DNA of 51,885 nt from Gammaproteobacteria bacterium. Lineage in GTDB: Bacteria; Pseudomonadota; Gammaproteobacteria; Acidiferrobacterales; SPGG2. The stretch lies in the NCBI GenBank assembly GCA_029861845.1, contig JAOTYM010000014.1, positions 1-51,885 on the forward strand, in the 5' to 3' direction. The notes beneath the pieces are model-generated. The model saw only the letters and a list, made by a program, of their open reading frames with translations. It had not been told where the DNA came from and did no database searches. The translations under genes and the position numbers were made by a program. This document shows, in pieces, positions 26,843 to 34,735 of the stretch (position 1 is the stretch's first letter; each line of letters starts with the position of its first letter).

Positions 26843-26920
26843 GTGCGACCTGAACCCGACGGGTCACAAGGCCCACCTCATGATGTTCTCGGTCGCATAC
26901 CCTCACCCGGGGGGGGCGAT

Positions 26921-26936
26921 TGTCAACTACTTGACT
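26921..26936. promoter_or_regulatory. Crp-type palindrome, copy 1 (TGTCAA-N4-TTGACT)
   Basis: TGTCAACTACTTGACT has half-sites TGTCA and TGACT around six bases; one base differs from a perfect TGTCA-N6-TGACA dyad. The bases that follow (GACG) are the same as after copy 2 at 30631. It sits about 95 bases before the GTG at 27031, in the 188-base gap that starts the operon encoding the Crp-family regulator at 29834. No clear sigma-70 -10 element was found next to it. The rest of the gap holds nothing else I can support. Confidence 0.55.
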
Positions 26937-27030
26937 GACGACAGCGCTAGCGCACGGGAGTATGAACCGCTGTACGCCTACAAGCAAAAAACGGCATTTC
27001 TTATTTGCCACCACAAGGAGGGATCGGCGC

Positions 27031-27279
27031 GTGTTAATCAAATCACTGGCGGGTGAATTCGAGGTCACAATCTCAAAATTTGAGACTGAGAACGGCCAAT
27101 TAGTCATGGTCGGAAGCATGGGTGTGTGGGACGCCAGAACCTATATTACGGCCCGCGAGGTTCTCCGCGTTGTGGGAAAACTACTAAGCCCTGTGGTTCT
27201 GTTATATCTGCTGAAAATGCCATGGCTCTTGTTGACGCACAGACCAGATAAAACGAACGCCGGAGGAAATCATGACTAA
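27031..27279 (+). CDS. Small membrane protein of unknown function
   Basis: 82 residues from GTG 27031, chosen because AAGGAGGG lies at 27015-27022; an in-frame ATG at 26962 has no such site. The N-terminal half is polar (SLAGEFEVTISKFETENGQL). The C-terminal half has one strong hydrophobic stretch, VVGKLLSPVVLLYLLKMPWLLL. It overlaps the following 447-residue gene by 8 bases. I do not recognise the family. Translational coupling suggests that it works with the next protein, perhaps as its membrane anchor. Confidence 0.6.
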   Translation: MLIKSLAGEFEVTISKFETENGQLVMVGSMGVWDARTYITAREVLRVVGKLLSPVVLLYLLKMPWLLLTHRPDKTNAGGNHD

Positions 27280-28615
27280 GCAAACTACACGATTCGGAGT
27301 GCTGCCAGAGGTTGAAGACGCCTGGAATTTCCCACTGTTCGAGGCGATTGTGGGAAGGAGATCACGGCGTTTTGGCTATGGCATGGAACTCGCTCATGGC
27401 CCATTTGTTTACAAGTCTGATAAGGATCCTTTACCCCTCACAGAGGCCGAAACGGCGATGCTCGTCGCCGCTGGCACAGGTGTCACCGGCGCAATCTTAT
27501 GTGAAGGCGATACCCAAGGTGGCATGGTTAAATCTGTCGGGCGACCTCACCCGAGTGCTATTGGCGCCCATCGGACCGAATTATTCTTTACTAACGACGA
27601 CGGTCTTTTCCTTTATCGCGGCACCCAGCAGAAGATGACAAAGATGAAGGAATATGAAACCAAGGAAAATCGGGACAAAGTATTGCAGTTTTATCGAGAT
27701 CACACGGTAAAGCTGAGCGACGGCCGTTTCGATTTACCGCAGAAAACACCCGGGCTTTTTGCCCATAATCTCTGGGTCACAAACCGACCCGGTACTACGC
27801 TTTTTATGCCGGTTACCGACGTTAGCCAAGATCTTATCCGTCTAACGGTTAATATGTGTGATCCGCAAGGCGGACGATACATCGAAGGCGGCGGATACTA
27901 TATCGTCGACGAGCGAAAAGGTATGCGCCCCGCCGGGACCGAGAAATGGGCTAAGAAGGGATTGTTGGACCGAAATAAGGTGCTACCACTTGGCCGTTTG
28001 GAGAAAATTATCGTAAGTTGGCTTTGTGCCGAGGGCGCCATGATGGGCACCTTGATGCAGCTTGCCCTCGCTGCGATGGGATTGGGTGGATGGTTGCACG
28101 GAGGTTTTACACCGTTAATTGTGATGGGCGGCACACCAATCTGTAAGGGGTTAGGGCTTCGTTTCGTCACGTCGAAGGAGGACCCCTTTCCTAACCCGGT
28201 CGGACTCGATGGCTATTTCGAAGGATTCTGTCCGCCTTATTACAAAAACATGGATGATGCCGTCGAAGCGGCGGTTAGCGGGATGGGTGAGAAGCTCGAC
28301 GACTGGGAAAAGCGCGGAATGGTCTTGCCTCATACAGTGACTAACGAAGAGTTTGAGAAGGCTGTTCCCGGCGTGAGTGAGGACGGTGTTGAATGTGTGA
28401 AGGATATTTGTCGCTATATCTACGAGGAATACGGTAAGTATCCGGCCTTCAACGACACCATGCATCTACTGTATTTCATTCAAGCGTGTCATCTCGACGT
28501 GGACTTCTATGATAAATACTTCAAAGAAGGTGCATTTTTGCATACACACCGTGAGCACATCGAAAAATGGCACGGCCAGGCTGCGGCAGAAAAGAAGAGC
28601 GCGCAAAGCAAGTAA
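27272..28615 (+). CDS. Unrecognised 447-residue protein with a nitroreductase-like N-terminus
   Basis: I cannot assign this to a named family. The first part, LFEAIVGRRSRRFGYGMEL followed by LTEAETAMLVAAGTGVTG, has the spacing of the R-R-S-x-R-x-F / AAxxAPS region of nitroreductases, so an FMN-binding fold is possible. The centre has a helical Gly/Met-rich stretch, GAMMGTLMQLALAAMGLGGWLHGGF. GGTPICKGLGLRF follows, and FCPPYY contains a cysteine that could be catalytic. There is no signal peptide. Neighbours are the small membrane protein (overlapping upstream) and a GcvT-like gene 97 bases downstream, then the Crp-family regulator. It is probably an enzyme of the same sulfur-compound regulon. 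Confidence 0.6.
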   Translation: MTKQTTRFGVLPEVEDAWNFPLFEAIVGRRSRRFGYGMELAHGPFVYKSDKDPLPLTEAETAMLVAAGTGVTGAILCEGDTQGGMVKSVGRPHPSAIGAHRTELFFTNDDGLFLYRGTQQKMTKMKEYETKENRDKVLQFYRDHTVKLSDGRFDLPQKTPGLFAHNLWVTNRPGTTLFMPVTDVSQDLIRLTVNMCDPQGGRYIEGGGYYIVDERKGMRPAGTEKWAKKGLLDRNKVLPLGRLEKIIVSWLCAEGAMMGTLMQLALAAMGLGGWLHGGFTPLIVMGGTPICKGLGLRFVTSKEDPFPNPVGLDGYFEGFCPPYYKNMDDAVEAAVSGMGEKLDDWEKRGMVLPHTVTNEEFEKAVPGVSEDGVECVKDICRYIYEEYGKYPAFNDTMHLLYFIQACHLDVDFYDKYFKEGAFLHTHREHIEKWHGQAAAEKKSAQSK

Positions 28616-28712
28616 TCAGAAATGCTACTCGATTGACGACCCACTTGTGCCGCTTTGAAAACGGGAAATCGCAGCGTATGTGATCATGCTAAGAGCGTAA
28701 GGAAAACTGATT

Positions 28713-29837
28713 ATGGCCAAACTTTTGAAAAGATCACCGCACTTTGGACAACATGTCGCGCATGGCGCGAAGAATTTTTTCGATTTTGCCGGATGGGAAA
28801 TGCCAGAGTACTTTTCCTCTATGGCTGAGGAAGTACAGGCTTGTCGATCGACGGCTGTAGTGTTCGATGGTCATGCGATGGGAGAGGTTTACATCACAGG
28901 CAAAGATGCGCACAAAGCCGTGCAGAAAGTCTGTGTGGCAAATATCAAGGTCGAGCCAGGTCGATGTTTCTACAGTAGTCTTTGCAAGGAAGACGGCGGC
29001 ATGTTCGATGATCTGGTGGTTTTTTGCATTGCCCCTGACAACTTCCTGTTAACGGTGGCTGCTTTCAATGTTCACAAAACGCCGGGTTGGATCGAAAAAC
29101 ATATTGCCGACATGGACGCCAGTGTTTGTGATCTGTCAGCTGGTACCACTTGCATTGAAATTCAGGGCCCTAAATCGCGTGAGATCCTATCGAAAATCGC
29201 CGACATCGATTTGTCTAACGAAGCATTACCCTATTTTCGGTTTAGGAATGCTCATGTCGCGGGTATCGACTGTCTGATTGCCAGATTAGGGGTGACTGGC
29301 GAGCTCGGCTACGAGATATTTTATGACCCCGGTTACGCCTGGACCATGTATGATGCTTTAGTCGAGGCTGGTAAGAATGATGGGCTAATGCTGGCTGGAA
29401 ATCGTACGGTCGGCATGTTTAGACTCGAAAAGGTTTACCATATTTATACTCGCGAAGTTGACGAGACCACGAACCCGTTTGAAGCTGGTCTCGGACATAC
29501 GGTTAACTTCGATAAGGGCGATTTCGTAGGGCGCGATGCGCTACTCTCTATCAAACGGCAAGGAGTGGAGCGTCAACTTGTTGGTTACGTTGTTGATAGT
29601 GATCCGGTGGTGATTACCCCTGGTACGCCGATCGAAATCGATGGAAAAACAGTCGGTAAGGCAACCTTCGCCGCATATAGCCCCACTCTCAGCAAGACGA
29701 TCGGGCTCGGCTATGTCCCGGTAAGTCATGCTGAAATCGGCTCACAGTTGACCGTGGTCCACGACTCTGGAAGACTGTCCGCAAAGATCACCCAAATCCC
29801 TTTTTTTGATCCTGAGGGGGCGCGTATTCGCGTTTGA
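28713..29837 (+). CDS. GcvT-family (aminomethyltransferase-like) folate enzyme
   Basis: 374 residues with the T-protein fold. DFAGWEMPEYFSSM-type N-terminus, the active-site region DGGMFDDLVVF, CIEIQGPKSREIL, and GVTGELGYEIFYD (the Y/F-T-GExGYE motif) are all visible. The C-terminal barrel starts near residue 285. No gcvH, gcvP or lpd partner is adjacent, so a glycine-cleavage role is unlikely. Relatives transfer methyl or methylene groups from sarcosine, dimethylglycine, DMSP (DmdA) or methoxy-aromatics to tetrahydrofolate. In this setting a methylated sulfur or nitrogen compound is a reasonable guess. AAGGA precedes the ATG by about 9 bases. Its stop codon overlaps the start region of the regulator gene. 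Confidence 0.82.
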   Translation: MAKLLKRSPHFGQHVAHGAKNFFDFAGWEMPEYFSSMAEEVQACRSTAVVFDGHAMGEVYITGKDAHKAVQKVCVANIKVEPGRCFYSSLCKEDGGMFDDLVVFCIAPDNFLLTVAAFNVHKTPGWIEKHIADMDASVCDLSAGTTCIEIQGPKSREILSKIADIDLSNEALPYFRFRNAHVAGIDCLIARLGVTGELGYEIFYDPGYAWTMYDALVEAGKNDGLMLAGNRTVGMFRLEKVYHIYTREVDETTNPFEAGLGHTVNFDKGDFVGRDALLSIKRQGVERQLVGYVVDSDPVVITPGTPIEIDGKTVGKATFAAYSPTLSKTIGLGYVPVSHAEIGSQLTVVHDSGRLSAKITQIPFFDPEGARIRV

Positions 29838-30598
29838 GAAGGTGGAGTGACGAGAGGGTGGAGACCGTTGTTGATCCGTTGGATGCGGGGCTAATCGATT
29901 TACTCGAATCCAACGGAAAAGTAGAAGGTCCGCCGGATATTCTCAAGCGTCTCGAAAAACGGGACCTGGCGCTAGTGATGAGCCGGGGGCACCGTCTTCA
30001 TCTCACCTCCAAAGAAATCCTTTTTTTTCAGGGAGACCGACACAAGGGGATTTTTATCATTCAAAGTGGGCTCGTCCGCACCTACTACACATCAACCTCC
30101 GGGCGCGAGATTACGTTGGCGTATTGGCAGCCTGGCAATTTCGTTGGTGGACCCGACGTCTTTGGCGAAAGCATTCATATGTGGTCTGGTGTAGCCGTTC
30201 GCGACACCGACGTCGTCATGTTGCCCGGTTCCGAAATCCGTGGGCTTATGGAGAGAATTCCCGAATTCGCGGTTGCCCTGGTAGAGGCCTTGGTATTCAA
30301 GGGCAAGCGTTTTTCGACGTTGGTACAGTTGTTGGGCACGCGATCAATTGCCGAAAGGCTTTCCCATCTACTTCTTGCCCTCAGCTCCTTCTATGGAGTT
30401 TCAAAGGAGGGCGGCATTGCCATCGCGGCGGACTTCACGCATGAGGATCTAGCCCATATGGTTGGTGCCTCGCGTCAGTGGGTTACTACGACTCTAGACC
30501 GCCTGCAAGAAAAAGGCGTCGTGCGTATCCGTAAAAGACAGGTCATCATTCTGCGGCCGGACCTGCTGAGTCCCGTGAGTCGGGCAAGTTCCAGCTGA
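29834..30598 (+). CDS. Crp/Fnr-family transcriptional regulator
   Basis: 254 residues: an N-terminal effector domain of cyclic-nucleotide-binding fold (about 45-160; FFQGDRHKGIFIIQSGLVR and WQPGNFVGG) and a C-terminal winged helix (about 200-235; FTHEDLAHMVGASRQWVTTTLDRLQ). No Fnr-type cysteine cluster is seen. In the recognition helix, Arg214 matches Crp Arg180, but the next residue is Gln215 rather than Crp Glu181. CooA, which as I recall also has Gln there, binds TGTCA-type half-sites, and two TGTCA-N6-TGAC(A/T) palindromes occur in this region. The start is uncertain: TTG at 29834 overlaps the gcvT-like stop, while GTG at 29858 has a GGAG motif 10 bases upstream. It is likely a local activator of the sulfonate genes. 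Confidence 0.88.
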   Translation: MRRWSDERVETVVDPLDAGLIDLLESNGKVEGPPDILKRLEKRDLALVMSRGHRLHLTSKEILFFQGDRHKGIFIIQSGLVRTYYTSTSGREITLAYWQPGNFVGGPDVFGESIHMWSGVAVRDTDVVMLPGSEIRGLMERIPEFAVALVEALVFKGKRFSTLVQLLGTRSIAERLSHLLLALSSFYGVSKEGGIAIAADFTHEDLAHMVGASRQWVTTTLDRLQEKGVVRIRKRQVIILRPDLLSPVSRASSS

Positions 30599-30630
30599 TA
30601 TTGAGGATTCGCCGGCGCATCCCCATTGAA

Positions 30631-30646
30631 TGTCAATTCGTTGACA
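30631..30646. promoter_or_regulatory. Crp-type palindrome, copy 2 (TGTCAA-TTCG-TTGACA)
   Basis: TGTCAATTCGTTGACA is a perfect inverted repeat with 6-base arms and a TTCG spacer, equal to TGTCA-N6-TGACA. It lies 33 bases after the Crp-family gene and about 170 bases before the ABC binding-protein gene at 30814. The GACG that follows is shared with copy 1. The remaining 215-base gap holds no ORF that I can support and no clear -10 element. It is a strong candidate operator for the adjacent regulator. Confidence 0.65.
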
Positions 30647-30813
30647 GACGTTCTTGGTTCTTTGCGGGAAGCTAGACCCGTGAAATAAGAGAAAGTTCTA
30701 GTAGCCTTAGTTTAACGCCAGACCATGGCAGGCTACTCATCGCAACGCGGCCCCTGAAGCATGGGTTGTTGTCGTAAGCTGAACGGGGTTCAACTGCTAA
30801 AGGAGGATCCGTT

Positions 30814-32061
30814 ATGCGCAACGATAGCACCCACAAGAAGCGTAAGAAGAGAAAAACCGGGGATTATACGCGTCGGCAATTCTTGATCCGTTCAGCCCAA
30901 GGCGTGGCGGGTGCCGCCATCGCGACAGCAGGTTTTCCATGGGGAGATCTCGCCTATGGGCAGCAGATCAAGGGTAAACCGGTCAAGATGAACGTGGCGA
31001 TCCGCCCAGACTGGACCCAGGGTTGGTTCGGCATGATCAATGAGGAAAAACAAATCTGGAAGAAATATCTTCCGGCCGGAAGCAAAGTTACGTTCAGCCA
31101 TCCCATCCAGGGTGGAATCGTTACTAACGAGCTAATCGCCGGTAAGAGTCTAATCGGTCACAACGGCGATGCTCCGGGTCTAATCGCCACTTTCAAGCGC
31201 GACCGTGTCGACATCCGTGCAATAGGTCTCATCGGTAGTTCGCCGAGCGGCTATCACTGCTACCAGGTGCTCGTGCGAACGGATGCGCCGGAGTTCAGTA
31301 GTTCCAAGGAGGCTCTAAAGTGGATGGACGGCAAAGTAGTTGCGACGCCTAAAGGCAGCTGTTCTGATCGATTCTTCCAAGATGTTTTAAAGCGTGACGG
31401 GGTTCAGCCGGCGGAGTACCTGAATCAGCCGATCGGTGTGATCACCACGAATCTGCGTGCCAAGAAAATCGATGCCGCTTGTACTTGGGATCCGCAAGGA
31501 GCTGCCGTCAGCGAAATCGCTGGCGAGGGTATCGCGCGTGTGGTCGCAACTGGCTACCCATGGCAGGAACGGGATTCCGGCACCATCGTTTGCCGCAAAG
31601 ATTTTCTGGACGAAAATACGGACGTGGTGAAGGCATGGCTTAAGGCTGAAATTGAAACACAGATGTGGTATTACGACCCACGCAACCATGCCGAAGTCCT
31701 CAAGATCGCACAAAAGTATGTGAAAGGATTCTCACATAAGGCCCTGTGGTTTTCGCTGGCGGGACTGCTGCCCGAACCTTATTATGGAGGTCCGATCCGC
31801 GACGAGAAGCTGTTTGTCTGGAATGATGAGGTGCGCAACCTGCAAGCCATTGTGCTCGACTATCTTGCGAAGAATAAGATCATTCCTTCGTCACAACTTC
31901 TCCCTGGAGCGATCGACGATTCGCTAGCCCGTGAGGCAATGAAAGAAATGGGCGTGAAATCACCGCTTATTACGCTCAAAGCGGTGCCACTGGAGCAGGG
32001 TTATCCCTTGGTTCAAGATGCGAAGCGTATAGAAGAATATGCAGCGCTCTTCAAGATTTAA
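30814..32061 (+). CDS. Sulfonate/taurine-type ABC transporter substrate-binding protein (Tat signal)
   Basis: 415-residue binding protein of the nitrate/sulfonate/taurine (SsuA/TauA-like) family. The N-terminus is very basic and has a twin-arginine motif at residues 20-21 (YTRRQFLIRSAQG) before a hydrophobic stretch ending in DLAYGQQ, so it is probably exported folded by Tat. The mature part shows VKMNVAIRPDWTQGWFGM, IGHNGDAPGL and KIDAACTWDPQGA, typical of this cluster. AAGGAGGA precedes the ATG. It is followed by a stem-loop and then two permeases, two ATPases and a TauE-type exporter. Sulfonate specificity is inferred from family and neighbours. Confidence 0.88.
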   Translation: MRNDSTHKKRKKRKTGDYTRRQFLIRSAQGVAGAAIATAGFPWGDLAYGQQIKGKPVKMNVAIRPDWTQGWFGMINEEKQIWKKYLPAGSKVTFSHPIQGGIVTNELIAGKSLIGHNGDAPGLIATFKRDRVDIRAIGLIGSSPSGYHCYQVLVRTDAPEFSSSKEALKWMDGKVVATPKGSCSDRFFQDVLKRDGVQPAEYLNQPIGVITTNLRAKKIDAACTWDPQGAAVSEIAGEGIARVVATGYPWQERDSGTIVCRKDFLDENTDVVKAWLKAEIETQMWYYDPRNHAEVLKIAQKYVKGFSHKALWFSLAGLLPEPYYGGPIRDEKLFVWNDEVRNLQAIVLDYLAKNKIIPSSQLLPGAIDDSLAREAMKEMGVKSPLITLKAVPLEQGYPLVQDAKRIEEYAALFKI

Positions 32062-32109
32062 GCGCATACGTGTAATGCTAAGAAAAATTTATCGGTAGGG
32101 CTTCTCAAT

Positions 32110-32144
32110 CGGGTGGGCAGGTCGCTAGATCCGGCCCCCACCCG
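32110..32144 (+). terminator. Stem-loop after the ABC binding-protein gene
   Basis: Arms CGGGTGGG (32110-32117) and CCCACCCG (32137-32144) form an 8-base-pair GC-rich stem around a 19-base loop, followed by GAAGATTTTC. It lies in the 106-base gap between the binding-protein gene and the first permease. Like the tctC-tctB hairpin, it probably lets the binding protein be made in excess by partial termination or mRNA protection. Confidence 0.5.
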
Positions 32145-32167
32145 AAGATTTTCGGCGGCTGAAGCTT

Positions 32168-33049
32168 ATGGCATCACCTGACACGACTACCGCGCTGGAA
32201 TCGGCAGCAGAAATGGTATCGGTGCGGTACCCGTGGCGTATTCGCGTTCGCCGATGGCTGCGCAGCCCACGGCCTTACCGCGCGGCGCTCGGTATCGGTG
32301 TGTTCTTCCTGGCCTGGTATCTGCTCATTGACGCCTTCAAGGTCTGGCGGTTCGGGGAGCTGCCAGGCCTTGTGAACAGCACCCAGGAGTGGCTCAGCGC
32401 AGACCCGATCTTTGGTGTGTCGTTGTTTACCGCCGAGTACTATCGGCATATCTGGACAAGCTTCGCGCGGGTGTTCGCGGCTTTTTTTGCTGCTATCACG
32501 TTGGGGGTGCCAATCGGAATATTAATGGGTTGGCGACGCATTTTTTTTGGACTTACGTTTCCGATTCTAGAAATATTGCGTCCGATACCCATTCTGGCCT
32601 GGATTCCCCTCGCCATTCTGTTATTGCCAGGACGTGAAATTCCCATCATTGGTTTGACCTTCCTCGCCGCGTTTTTTGTGACGATACTGAACACCCTATT
32701 AGGGGTGCGATCTATTGATCAGGTCTACTTTCGGGCAGCGCAGTCACTCGGTTTTTCGCAATCGCATATTCTCTGGCACGTGATCATACCGGGCGCGTTG
32801 CCCTACATCTTTGTCGGTTTTCAGATAGGGATGGGTGCCTGTTGGTTCTCGTTGGTTGCGGCTGAGATTCTATCTGGAAGTGCCGGACTCGGTTACAAGG
32901 TGTGGGAGACGTACTACTACGTACAGTTTCCGACCATGGTGATAACGATGGCAACGTTAGGACTGTGTGGGTATCTGTCTAGTGGCCTTGTCCGCATTGT
33001 GGGAAACCGGTTGATGCGCTGGCGGGCCAAACTGTTAGCAGGCGTGTAA
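32168..33049 (+). CDS. Sulfonate/taurine-type ABC transporter permease 1
   Basis: 293 residues, six predicted membrane helices, SsuC/TauC family. The first helix is YRAALGIGVFFLAWYLLIDAF. The cytoplasmic coupling (EAA-like) loop is FRAAQSLGFSQSHILWHVIIPGA, and ILEILRPIPILAWIPLAIL is the conserved pre-loop helix. The stop overlaps the ATG of the ATPase gene by one base. A second permease gene follows that ATPase, so the operon encodes a heterodimeric membrane domain. Confidence 0.93.
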   Translation: MASPDTTTALESAAEMVSVRYPWRIRVRRWLRSPRPYRAALGIGVFFLAWYLLIDAFKVWRFGELPGLVNSTQEWLSADPIFGVSLFTAEYYRHIWTSFARVFAAFFAAITLGVPIGILMGWRRIFFGLTFPILEILRPIPILAWIPLAILLLPGREIPIIGLTFLAAFFVTILNTLLGVRSIDQVYFRAAQSLGFSQSHILWHVIIPGALPYIFVGFQIGMGACWFSLVAAEILSGSAGLGYKVWETYYYVQFPTMVITMATLGLCGYLSSGLVRIVGNRLMRWRAKLLAGV

Positions 33050-33873
33050 TGGCTACCCAGGGTGCGCTTGCAATTCGGCACGCCGGTAAGATCTACGATC
33101 CGGAGGGGGTCCACGTGGTTGCCTTAGATGACGTTTCCGTCGACATCGGGGCTGGCGAGTTTTGTGTCATTGTCGGTCCGTCGGGTTGCGGTAAGACAAC
33201 ACTGCTGAACGCGGTTGCGGGATTCGATCAGCTGACAGATGGTGAAATTGTAATGGATGAGCAGCTGCTGGCGTCTCCTGGACGAAAGTTGTTACCGGGT
33301 CCGGATCGGATGGTGGTGTTTCAACATGGCGCGCTTTTCCCGTGGAAGACAGTGCTTTGGAATGTCGCATGCGGTCCAATCGCGCAAAACCGAATGACTC
33401 CGACCGAAGCGAATGAGAAGGCCCGAGAGTTGCTCGGCCGCGTTGGCTTGGCGGGCGCCGAAAAACAGTATAGTGGTGAACTCTCTGGTGGCCAGAAACG
33501 GCGGGTCGAGATTGTTCGCGCGCTCATGAACGATCCAAAGATTTTATTGCTAGATGAACCGTTTCGCGCGCTTGACGCGTTGACGAAAAGCGTTGTGCAG
33601 GAATATTTGCTCGAGTTGTACGACTATTCGCGTAAGACCGTATTTTTTATTACTCACGATTTAGAAGAAGCGATCTTCCTGGCCGATAACGTGGTAGTGA
33701 TGACGACACGGCCGGGACGAGTAAAAAAAATTGTTAGAGTAGACATGCCGCGTCCTCGTACCCACGAGGTGACAACGACTGATCGATTTCTGCAACTGAA
33801 GTCAGAGCTGGGGGCGGCTATTCATGAAGAGGCGCTGAGGGCATTTGAGGCGGGTGAAAGGGAGTTGGCTTAA
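33049..33873 (+). CDS. Sulfonate/taurine-type ABC transporter ATPase 1 (complete motifs)
   Basis: 274 residues, SsuB/TauB-like. Walker A is GPSGCGKT (43-50), the Q-loop is VVFQHGALFPW, the signature is LSGGQ (145-149), Walker B is ILLLDEP (165-171), and the switch histidine is His203 in FITHDLEEA. All catalytic elements are intact. The C-terminal ~60 residues (VDMPRPRTHEV and after) are typical of the family. The next gene starts immediately after its stop codon. It probably pairs with the second ATPase at 35975, which lacks the switch histidine. Confidence 0.93.
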   Translation: MATQGALAIRHAGKIYDPEGVHVVALDDVSVDIGAGEFCVIVGPSGCGKTTLLNAVAGFDQLTDGEIVMDEQLLASPGRKLLPGPDRMVVFQHGALFPWKTVLWNVACGPIAQNRMTPTEANEKARELLGRVGLAGAEKQYSGELSGGQKRRVEIVRALMNDPKILLLDEPFRALDALTKSVVQEYLLELYDYSRKTVFFITHDLEEAIFLADNVVVMTTRPGRVKKIVRVDMPRPRTHEVTTTDRFLQLKSELGAAIHEEALRAFEAGERELA

Positions 33874-34707
33874 ATGAAGCAATCATCTCACGGTGGTTCG
33901 CCGGCGAGGGAGCTGACAACATGGTTCCAGCTGCGCCGTTGGCTAAAAGCGCGCTGGAACCTGAACCTGTTGCTGGGCGTAATTTCTTTGACGACACTCG
34001 CCGCAGTCTGGGAATTGGGAAAACCACTAGGTATCCCGCTGATCTCAAACGTGCCGCCGCCATCAGAGGTGATCGTGGCGGCACAGGATCTACTTACGTC
34101 CGAGCAGTACTGGCAAGGGTGGTACCTCAGTCTACAACGCATAACGATCGGGTTCATCATTGCGCAGATAATCGGTATTCCACTGGGGCTGGCCATGGCA
34201 ATCAATCGCATGACGTTTGATACCACATTTCCTGTCATCGAGATCCTAAGGCCGATCCCGCCCGTCGCTTGGATTCCGATCTCGATTGTGTTTTGGCCGA
34301 CGCGCGAGATGAGCGTGATTTTTATCGTGTTCCTCGGTGCTTTCTGGATAGTACTACTCAACACGATCGGCGGGGCGTCACATATCGATCCTTCATATAA
34401 ACGCGCTGCCCTCTCCCTAGGTTCGCGTCCCAACGATTTGTTCTGGAAGATTATTTTACCCGCTACCATCCCCTCTATCGTGACAGGCATGGCGGTAGGG
34501 ATGGGGATTTCGTGGGAAATGGTCGTTGCCTCGGAGATGATCGCCGGCGATACTGGCCTTGGTTACTTGCTTTGGTTGTCGTTCCAGATCAACGCCATCG
34601 GGCATGTTATCGTGTGCATGATTTCGATCGGCATCGCGGGGTATTGTTCGAGCGCGATTATTCGAGCCGCCGGCGAGTGGGCAACACCTTGGCGGCGCCT
34701 GTTCTAA
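33874..34707 (+). CDS. Sulfonate/taurine-type ABC transporter permease 2
   Basis: 277 residues, six helices, SsuC/TauC family. Key segments are LGVISLTTLAAVWELGKPLG (first helix), IEILRPIPPVAWIPISIVFW, and the coupling loop YKRAALSLGSRPNDLFWKIILPA. It has the same layout as permease 1 but is clearly diverged from it, and the two are separated only by ATPase 1. That suggests an old duplication now working as a heterodimer, although two transporters sharing one binding protein cannot be excluded. The TauE-type gene follows after 28 bases. Confidence 0.92.
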   Translation: MKQSSHGGSPARELTTWFQLRRWLKARWNLNLLLGVISLTTLAAVWELGKPLGIPLISNVPPPSEVIVAAQDLLTSEQYWQGWYLSLQRITIGFIIAQIIGIPLGLAMAINRMTFDTTFPVIEILRPIPPVAWIPISIVFWPTREMSVIFIVFLGAFWIVLLNTIGGASHIDPSYKRAALSLGSRPNDLFWKIILPATIPSIVTGMAVGMGISWEMVVASEMIAGDTGLGYLLWLSFQINAIGHVIVCMISIGIAGYCSSAIIRAAGEWATPWRRLF

Positions 34708-34735
34708 AAGCCTATGGCTATCAGGTGACTAGAGT

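Noticed and set aside
26909-26916. Run of G bases in the gap before the small membrane protein
   Set aside because: It is a short homopolymer with no paired C-run close enough for a stem and no known site; it may be a place to check for indel error, but nothing more.
28713-29837. GcvT-like gene as DMSP demethylase dmdA
   Set aside because: The motifs are general to the GcvT fold, and the N-terminal sequence does not match DmdA as I recall it. No other dmd gene is present.
30641-30646. TTGACA in palindrome copy 2 read as a sigma-70 -35 box
   Set aside because: The bases 16-18 further on (around 30663-30670) do not resemble a -10; the hexamer is better explained as one arm of the dyad.
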